Assembly (NCBI RefSeq): GCF_902635505.1
Contig: NC_045428.1
Location: forward strand, 302,365,107 to 302,429,106
Direction of reading: 5' to 3'
DNA from: Sarcophilus harrisii
Taxonomy: Eukaryota > Chordata > Mammalia > Dasyuromorphia > Dasyuridae
Length of the DNA stretch: 64,000 nt
Positions 50,601-61,400 of this stretch are shown here, piece by piece. Position 1 is the stretch's first letter. Every line of letters begins with the position of its first letter. The translations under genes and the position numbers were made by a program. A model generated the notes under the pieces. The model was not told the DNA's origin. It saw nothing but the letters and a program-made list of their open reading frames with translations, and did no database searches.

Positions 50601-53020
50601 GGGTTATGGCTAAAAATATCATACCTATCAATATTTTTTCTTTTCCTTTTCTTTTTTAAATTAAAGCTTTTCATTTTCAAAATATATACATAAATAATTT
50701 TCAACATTCACCCTTACAAAATCTATGTTCTAAATTTTTTCTCTTCCTTCCCTCCACCCCCTCCCCTAGATGGCAAGTAATCCAATATGTGTTAAACAGG
50801 GGCAATTCTTCTATATATACATCCATTATTATCGCACAGCACAAGAAAAAAATCACATCAAAAAAGAGAAAGAAAACAAAATGGAAGCAAACAACAAAAA
50901 GAGTGAAAATACACAACCAGATCCCACAGTCCTCTCTCTGGGTACAGATGGCTTTTTTCATCACAAGACCAGTGGAACTGGCCTGAATCATCTCAATGTT
51001 GAAAAGAGCCAATTCCTTCAAGAATTAATTATTGCATAACCTTGTTGTTGCTGTATACATGTTCTTTTGGTTCGACTCACTCAGCATCAGTTCATATAAG
51101 TCTCTCCAGGTCTCTCTGAAATCATCCTGCTGATTGTTTCTTACAGAACAAAAATATTCCATAACATTCATATACCATAATTTATTCAGCCATTCTCCAA
51201 TTGATGGGCATCCATTCAGTTTCCAGTTTCTTGTCACTACAAAGAGGGCTGCCACAAAACTTTTTGCACATGAGGGTCCCTTTCCCTTCTTTAAGATCTC
51301 TTTGGGACTAAAATGTTTGCGATAGCCCTTTTTGTAGTGGCAAGAAACTGGAAACTGAGTGGATGTCTATCAGTTGGAGAATGGCTGAATAAGTTATGAT
51401 ACGTGAATGGAATAATGGTTTGGAATATTATTGTTCTATAAGAAAAGACCAACAGGATGATGTCAGAGAGGCCTGGAGACACATGAACTGATGCTGAGTG
51501 AAATGAGCAGAACCAGGAGATCACTATACATGGCAACAACAAGACTGTAAGATAATCAATTGTGATGGACATGGACCTCTTCAACAATGAGATGATTCAA
51601 AGCAGTTCCAATTGTTTAGTGATGAAGAGAGCCATCTATACCCAGAGAGAGGACTATGGGTACAGAATGTGGACCACAACATAGCATTCTCACTTTTCCT
51701 ATTGTTGTTTGCTTATATTTTTGTTTTCTTTCTCAGTTTTTTTTTCCTTCTTGATCTGATTTTTTTCTTGTGCAGCAAGAAAACTGTATAAATATGTATT
51801 CAAATATTGAATTTAACATGTATTTTAACATATTTAACATGTATTGGGCCACTTGCCATCTAGGTGAGGGGGTGGGGGGAAGGAGGAAAAAATCTGGAAT
51901 AATTTTGCAAGGGTTAATGTTGAAAAAATTACCCATGCATATGTTTTGTAAATAAAAAGCTATGATAAAAATGTTTTAAAAAAAGATTTCTTTGGGATAT
52001 AAGCCTAGTAGAAACACAGCTAAATCAAAGGGTATGCACTGTTTGATAGTCTTTTGGGCATATTTCCAATTGCTCCCCAGAACGCAGTTAGTTTGGGAGT
52101 AGTTTGAAAGAAGAACTGATATACAGGAATTACATTGAGGAAAAGGCGGATAGTTCTGGAACCCTATTTTCATTGGAAAGGGGTTAAAGAGGGAATAAGA
52201 TATTTATATATCTAGAGGGATATAAAGTTCTTCTAAATTCAGGAAGAAAAAAAGAGGCTGGGAGATAGGGAGAGAGGAAGAGGATAACAGAGGGATTTTT
52301 AGAGGAAATTCTACTCAGATCAGGGTTAAAGAGAATAACATACATTTAGAAAGAAATAGAAGTCTTCTATATTTATAAAGAATTAAGAAGGTGAGGAAAT
52401 AAGATGGGGGTATAGAAGGGTGTATAAAATAAAGGGGATGGGATAAAACAATATATTTGGAAAATTATAAAAATGTTTTCTAGCATTAGAGAGAGAAACA
52501 AAAGGGCAAGGGGAAAGGATGGGGGTAGAGAATAGTGGAGGAATTCTCGGAGGCGAGATAATTTAGGTAATAGGAGGACAAGATAGGGGTTCGTGAAGTA
52601 AAGCAGAGGAGTCAGAAGAGTGAGGAAATGAGAGATATACACAAACATAAAGATCAGGAATAGAATTTATTATGTTAAAAAAAACAAGGGTAGGTAATCA
52701 TGATCTCAAAGTTAAAGCTAAAATATTTAATGAAAAGAAAAAAACAGAGAAACTATATTTGAAATAACTAGACAGTATAAGGTTAGAATATTGCTGTGAT
52801 ATAGGAAATGATGAATTGTGTGGGGTTAGAAAAATATGGAAAAACTTGGGCTGATAAAGATATTACCCATCTTCAGAGAAACAAAAGCCAAATCCATAGT
52901 AGTCTTACAGTCGCATATGAATGTTTATGTGTTTATGTATATATACACGGTATGTATATGTATATATGAACTGTATAATATATATGCATATATATACATA
53001 TATATGCATATATATACATA

Positions 53021-53070
<50 letters not shown>

Positions 53071-55420
53071 TGTGTATGTGTTTATTTCCACACTTAATTG
53101 CAACCTTCTTGGGGCAAGCAGGGAAGGAAGGGAAGAAAAGAGAATAAAGTAAAAAACAAACAACAGAAAACAAAAGAAAACCAACAAGAAAGCAAAGCAA
53201 AGATGGACAGCTTCAAACACAACGTGTATGTACTATTACATATTTTTTTGAAATAAAAATTTATTGTTTTGTATTTTGAATCCTCTCTTTATGTTCTGCT
53301 GTGCACACAGCAATGATTTCTTTTTCTTTTACTATTTTGTATGTATGTTTTAAAATAAATATTTTTTTAATAAAATACATTTTTTTAAAATACCCTTATT
53401 CTGCTTGGTGCTAAGACAGAACTGTGAGCAATGGGAAGAAGTCTGGGAAAATGGAATCCTGCTTTTTTATATAAAGAAAGGGAACAATAAGGCTTGTTGA
53501 AAAATAAACTGGTGGTAGAACTTTGTAAGGCAGAATGTTGCATTTGGAAGTTAAAAAAAGATTCCTACTACAAAAACTTTTTTGGGGGAGGGGGACTTTT
53601 TTCATGTTTTTATAGTATTTTATTTTTCCAAATACCTGCAAAGACAGTTTTCAACATTCACTTTTGCAAAACCTTGTGTTCCAAATTTTTCTCCCTTTCT
53701 CCCCTTCTCCCCTCTCATCAAAATAGCAAGAAATCTGATACAGGTTAAACATGTGCAATTCTTTTAAACATATTTCCATATTCATCATTCCAAGCAAGAA
53801 AAATAAAATTAAAAGGGAAAAAATAAGGAGAAAGAAAAAAGTAAGCAAGCAACAAAATAACAAAAGTAAAAATAGTATGCTGTGATCCACATTCTGTCTC
53901 CATAGTCCTCTCTCTCTGGCTGTGATTGTCATTTTTTATCATGTCTATTGGAACTGCCCTGAATCACCTCACTGATGAAAAGAGCCAAGTCCATCACAGT
54001 TGATCATCACATAATCTTGTTACTGTGTACAATGTTCTTGGTTCTGCTCACTTTACCTCAAAATACTTTTAAATACTTTTAAAAAGTATTTTTTGAAATC
54101 TTACCTCAGACATATATAAGCTGTAACCTCTAATAAGTCATTAACATAGTCTAACAACAAGTCTAACAACTTCTTTTATCCTCAGTTCCCTCATCTATAA
54201 AATAGGGATAATAGCATGAACCTCACAGAGTTGTTGTGAGAATCAAAATGAATTAAATAATTATAAAGTACTTGCAAACAATAATTATATAAAATTAGTT
54301 ATTATTAGTGATTGTTTCATTACGAAGACATTTGTATATGATTTAGTTGACTGTAGTAAAGTAGATGACCTTCAAATCTAAAAGCCTATAATTCTATGAA
54401 ACTAAACCCACACAGATGAAAATGCTTGAGAAATTTGTAAATTTCTCATATGCTATGTAAACATAATGTATTACTATTATTATTGTATTACAGTATAACA
54501 ACTGATGTTCATTGTGATACTGTGCTACTAATAAAAGATTAAAGTAGATTTATTATCCTCTATATGAAGATAGAAAAAATATACATATACATTCATATCT
54601 TAAATTGTTACAACTTTGGAAAAGCATTGACTCTTGTTAGCTCTTAAGTTATCTAGATGATTTGATCATCTGGAACAACTCCTTTACTATGAATTCTAGA
54701 TAATTAAGATTTTATGGTATTCGAGTTAATACTTTATTGGATAGCACCATCATATAATTCTCAAACTGTTTCATGTAAACCTCCCTTAAAAACTCTGCAA
54801 CTATATGCAATGAGGTAGGAGGTAAAGGTCCTTTGAAGGCAGGACTATGTCATGGGCTTTCACTGAAACTTCCATAGCATATTCTAGGCACACAATAGTT
54901 AGTTGCTCCATAAATACTTCCTATCTTGAACAAACTTTAAATGACATGACTAAATAGTGCCTTGCAGAGCTGTGAGATTACCTCTGATTTCACAAGTGTG
55001 AGTAATTTCTATGAGAAAGCCTGATGTTGACATAGTAAGTGGCACCTTATTCAAAGTCATTGCTATCCTAAAAACAGAATGTGGTAAGAATGAATATAAA
55101 ACTAAAAGAAATGTGCTTTTTATGGAAGGCAGGTCTCAGAGGCCTTGAAATGTATGGTCATTAAAAGATCCTACAGAAATTTTTGGAACGGCACAGTACT
55201 TCTTCACAAGCAGCACACATATGGGTTGTTCATCAAGTGAGAAGAGGCTCCTCAACATCTTCAGTCTAAAGTTCTGCTATTATTAAGGACCTTCTCATTT
55301 GCCAAAACCCTTATATTTTTATTAAACACAAATCATCAATGAATAAGTTAAATCTTTGTTCCATTTTAAAAAATTTATTTATTGTTACACTTCAAGTTCC
55401 CATCTCTCTCTCTCTCTGTA

Positions 55421-55465
<45 letters not shown>

Positions 55466-58400
55466 TATATACTTTTATTTATCATTTCTTTCTCTGGAAA
55501 TAGATAACATCTTCCTTCTTAGGGCCTTGATAAGGACAACTTGATAACTTGATCATTAACAGTTATTCTTCAAAAGCTCTTTTTGGCTTGGCTCATTTCA
55601 CTTTTACTGTTTCATGCAAGTCTTTCCATACTGTTTTTCAAAATTAACTTGCTAATCATTTCTTATGGTATAGTAGTATCTCAACACAATCATATACTAC
55701 AACTTTTTCAGCAATTTCCCAATTGATGGGCATTCCCTCAATTTCCATTTCTTTACCACCACAAAGAGAGCTGCTATAATATTTTAAAACATATAGGTTC
55801 TTTATTTCTTCCCTGATCACCTTGAAAAACAGACTTAATAGCGGTTTTGCTGGGTCAAAGAATATACAATTTTATAACTCTTTGGGCATAGTTCCAGATT
55901 GCTCTCCAAAATGGTTCAATCAGTTCACAGTTCCATCAAAAGTGTATAAATGTCCCAGTTGTTCCACATCCTCTCCAACAATTGTCATTTTCTCCTTTTA
56001 TCATTTTAGCCAATTCGATGGGTTGAGATGATAGGTCAAAGTTGTTTTAATTTTACATTTCTCTAATCAATAATGATTTAGAGCATTTTTATATGATTAT
56101 AGATAACTTTGATTTCATTAAAAAACTGCATGTTCATACGTTTTTGATAATTTATCAATGGGGAAAGACTCAGTCTTATAAATTTGATAGTTCTCTATAT
56201 ATTTTTAAAATGAGATCTTTATTGGAGAAACTGTCTATAAATTTTTTCTCTCTCAATTTTCTGCTTTCCTTCTAATCATATATATATATATACACATATA
56301 TATATTAGTTTTTATTTGTATAACCCCTTTTCAATTTAATGAAATCAAAATTATCCATTTTACATCTCACAACTTTCTATCTTCTGTTTATTCATAAATT
56401 CTTCTACTATCCACAAGTCTGGTAAGTAATATATTTCCTGTTCTTCAATTCTTTTTTGTAATAACTCTTTATATATAAGTCATGTATTCATTTGAACCTT
56501 ATCTTGATAAATGGCATAAGATATAGGTCTATATTCAATTTATGACAGACTGCTTTCCAATTTTCTTAACAATTTTTACTCATGAATTCTTATCCTCAAA
56601 GCTTAAATCTTTACTATTGTCAAACCCAAGGTTACTATGATCATTTACTACTGTGTACTGTATGTCCACTCTGTTCCACTGAACCATGTATCTATTTCTT
56701 AGCTAGTACCAGATAGTTTTTGATCAATGCTACTTTCTAATTTATTTAAAATCTGATATTGCCAAACCTCCTTCCTTCACATATTGTTTTCATTAATTTC
56801 TTTGATATTCTTGACCTTTTGTTCTTTGAAATGAATTCTGTATTATTTTTTCTAGCTCAATGAAGTAACTGTTTGGCAATTTGATTGGAATAACATTAAA
56901 TAAGTAGATTAGATTAGATGGAGTTGTTATTTTTGTCATGTTGGCTTTGCCCACCCCTGAATAATTAGTATTTCTCCAATTATTTAATCTGATTTTATCT
57001 GTATACTGTTTTATAATTACGTTCATGTAGTTCCTGGGTTTGTCTTGGCAGGTATACTCACAAATATTATATGCTACTTTATTTTAAATGGGGTATCTCT
57101 TCTTCCAAAGTTGTGTGGGTGATATATAGAAATGCTGATGATTTATGTAGGTTTATTTTATATCCTGTTATGTACCAAAATTACTATTTTCATTAGCTTT
57201 TTAGAGAAGTCTCTAGAATTTTCCAAGTATATCATCCTATCACTTGCAGAAAGAGATATTACGTCATTGCCCATTTTGATTCCTTCAATTTCTTTTTTCT
57301 CTTATTATTATTATTATTTCTAATATAATATTGAATAATATTGGTGATAATGGGCATCTATGATTCACTCCTGATGTACTAGTTAGGGTTCTAGCTTATC
57401 CCCATTACAAATAACGCTAGCTGATGTTTTTAAATTATAAAAAATTATTAACAAAAATTGGATACTCTAATAAAGAACACAGGATGGGGCAAGTGTTCTC
57501 CAATATATTCAGTTAAGGAACTGTGTCTGCTGAATCACACTTTATATGCCCTTTTCAGGCCCAGGCAAAATCAGAATACTTTTGTGGGAGAGATTGAGCA
57601 AAGGAAGCAGTGTATCAATGCTGGGGTAGTACAAGAGGATGGCTGCCATCACTTCTGATGAATAACCTGATCTCTCTCTACTACTTTTCTTACTCTGCTA
57701 TTTGTTATGCTTCCCTGACAGTATTTCAACGTCCACTGGGGTGTGCAATTCTTTGACTATTAACCCTCAGCTGGATATACTTGGTTTTGTGCCCAGATAG
57801 CTCACCCTGCTTGCCATCTCAAAATTTATTTGATGCAAATCTCATCATCTTTCTGAAGTCTCAGGGGAAGAGTTGGCCCTTCTCTTTTCCAAAACCAACT
57901 TCTTCATAAATTTTATCATCTAGCCCATCTTTATAATTATTTTTTCAAGCTCTCTTCCACCGTTCCTTCTCTATCTTGAACCAATAAGTTATCTTTATGA
58001 GAAGAGGAAAAAAAAACCCCACATCTTCAATTCATCTGTTGTCCCTCTAACCCAAAGGTTTTTAATCTTTTCTGTGTCATGGACCTTTCTGGCAAACTGG
58101 TGGAACCACTGGACCTTTATCTGCATAATCTTTATTTATTTATTTTTTTTGCTGGAGTAGTTGGGGTTAAGTAACTTGCCCAGGGTCACACAACTATTAA
58201 GTGTTATGTGTCTCAAGATGGATTTGGACTTCAGCCTTCCTGACTCCAGTGTCAATGCTCTCATCACTGTGCCATTTAGCTAACTCTGCATAATATTTTT
58301 AAATGCATAAAATACATATGTTTTACAAAGTAATCCAATGGTAGTGAGAAACAGATTTTAAAATATTATTTTCTTGCTCTTTTGTACTTATAACAACTAG

Positions 58401-61400
58401 TACATACAAATCTCTTTTTCAGCTTTGATTTTCATTTTTCTCAGTTAAGATTTCTCACTGCATCCAGGGCCATCTCCAGTTATCTTGATCTATATCTTGC
58501 CACTGAACCTAGATGGCTCTGAGGGACAGAATGTAGCTGGGGACCTTGCACATCTTTGCTTCACTTAAATCCAATTTACTTGCGAGTAATGACATCACCT
58601 TTCCAATGTCATGGTCCTCTTCAAGAACCAAAGACAAACAACAATAAAAAGCATTTAAAATATAAATGTCTCTCTTGACCTTCTCCCTCCCATGATGGGA
58701 AAACATATAGAAAGAAAAGGAAGGGAGAGATGAAGAAAAGAAGAAAGAAAAAAAAGAAAGGAGGGAAGAAGGGAAAAAAAGGAAGGGAGGAAGGGAAAGA
58801 GGGAGGAGGAAAGGGAAGAAGGGAAGGAGGAAAATCTGATAAAACAAATTCCCCATAGTAACTAAGTCCACTTCAGTACTTCCTATGGCACAATAATAAT
58901 GTAATACATTCATAACATGAGGATATCCCTTAGTTTCCAGTTTATGGTCACCAAGAAAAGAGCTGCTCTAAATGTTTTTGCACATGGAGGTACTGTTTTT
59001 CTTTGATTACACTGGGATTTAGCCTTAATGGTAGCTTACGTAGCTGGATCAAAAGATATGTACAGAGTTTAATAACTTTCTGGTTAGAATTTTCATTTGC
59101 TTTCCAGAATGGCAAGACCAATTCACAACTCCATTAAAAGGACCACTAGTGGACCTATTCCCCTCCAATATTTCATTTTTCTTTTTTCTTCATCAGTGTC
59201 AGTCTTATAGGTGTGAGGTGAAACTTCAGAGTTGTTTTAATTTTTTTCTTTAATTACTAGTTGATTTATAGCTTTTCTACCAGGAAATGCTTCCCCTCCC
59301 CTCTTTAAAATTCCCTATTTATATTATTTGACCATTTGTTTACTAGAGAATAGTTCTTAGTCATATTTTTAAATTAGTTCTTTATATATCTTAACTGTGC
59401 ACCTATGCATCTATGCATCTGTGCACCTGTGCATCTATAACTGTGCACCATGTTCTTCTAGTTGGTGCTACTTTCACTATACCAAATAATCCAACAGACT
59501 GTAGATGTGACTTGATTTTTCAAAAAGGAATTGCTAAGTACCAAACAGGCCAAAATAATCAGTCAAATGATTTGTAAGAACTATGGCTTTTCTTCCTACT
59601 GCTTATATACTTTCTTAGGGTGAGAACATCTAATTCTATCTTACTTTGATTCTTACTTTGAGGAGTCCTATTCTTTGAGTACAATGTACTTTCTGTGCAA
59701 TAGGGAGGGAGAGGCAAGTACAAAATACTTCTAAAATTCCCAGTAAAGCTTGAAGAAGTATAATTTCTTCCTTCTACATAACATAGATTCTTAAAAGTTA
59801 ATAATTAATGACAAGCAGTTTTTAGAAGATAAAATCAAAGCTATTTATAATCATATAAAAATGCTCCAATTCATTATTTAGAAAAGTGAAAATTAAAATA
59901 ACTTTGAGGTGCCATTTCACACCTACCAGACTGAAAAGGAAAATGCAAAATGTTGGAGGGGTTGTGGAAAAACAGGGACACTAAAACACTGTTGATAGAT
60001 TTGCAAACCAATCTGACCAATCTGGAGAACAATTTGGAATTATGCCCAAAGGGATATGAAACTGTGCATACTCTGATTCAGCAATACCATTACTAGATCT
60101 GTATTCCAAAGAGATCAAAGAAAAATGGAAAGGATCTTTTGTACAAAAATATTTATAGCATCTCTATTTGTAATGGCAAAGAACTAGAAATTAAGAGGAT
60201 GTCCATCAATCGGAGAATAGTTGAGCAAGTTATAGTATATGATTATAATGCAACATTAATGTGCTGTGAAAAAATAACAAGCAGGATGGTTTCAGAATAA
60301 CCTAGGAAGACTTAATATGAACTGATAGAAAGTGAAGTAAGCAGAACCAGAAAACTCCCAAATACAGTTATGGAAATATTGTACAATGAAAAACTGCACT
60401 ATTTGCAGCAATACAATGATCTAAAACAATTCTGACTTATAAAGAAAAATGCTTTCCATCTCCACAGAAAGAACTGATGGAATCTAAATGCAGATTGAAT
60501 CCTATTTTTTTTTTTTTACTATGTTATTCTTAGGTTTTTTTTTTTTTTGTCTATCTTTCCTTTTGCAAAATAGCGAATATAAAAAGGTTTTGCATGATTG
60601 CACATTTACAATCTATATCAAATTGCTTACCTTCTCAAAGACAGGGTTGGGGCTATAGAGGAAGAGAATTTGTAACTCAATTTAAAAAAAAATCAATTTA
60701 AGAATCTTTGTTTACATACAATTGAAACAAGTTAAAATAAATGAAAAAAAAAAAGTTAATTACTATGAAGAGCCAATTCCTTGTAATTTAATCTGTCTTC
60801 CAAGGATTCTTAACCACAAGGTTGTATTACTACTCTACTTAGAGAATTCAAAGTTTTACCAGTTAGATCTCCAACTTAACTTGAATAAGCTGTGTCTCAC
60901 CCAACCCCCTCCCCCAAGTTATTAAATTAAGGCTAGTCATATTACAAAGTCCCATAAGACTTGCTGACACATCAACAGGTTTCTAATCAACTTCAGGACT
61001 ATTTTACTGAAGTGCCACCTCCCCTTACCCGTTTCTCTTTGCTGATCTCAAGCATATCCTCAGTGTGGGAAAGGCTAGAATCTCTATTTTAAAGATTATG
61101 CTCAAAAAAAAAAAAAAAAACCCAAACAATTATGCTCTATGAGACTGGTTGCATGTTTGCCTAGTAAGGCTAAAGAACATATTAGGATCTTTTTCTTCTT
61201 TCCATGATTTTGGAGTGACATATTTTTGTGCTCTGCTCCCTTTCAGGAACAGGCATCTGTACTCTGTTCCCTTTAATTTGTTCAAGCTCTAAGTATGGTA
61301 AACACATGAAACTTAGAACAAATTAGTCTCAGCCATGTTTGCTAATACACAATTGTTTCTGGACTATTCCACAATTAAGACAAAAATTTCCCTATTCCCA

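Noticed and set aside
52836-53220. Open frames rich in Ile/Tyr on both strands
   Set aside because: Products of a TA/TATG microsatellite.
55175-55225. U6 snRNA-like words (GCAGCACACATAT, TTTTTGGAACGG)
   Set aside because: The pieces are in the wrong order and spacing for U6 and no full-length match exists.
56793-57026. 77-codon minus-strand frame
   Set aside because: L1 ORF2 remnant (NVIPIKLP block), not a host gene.
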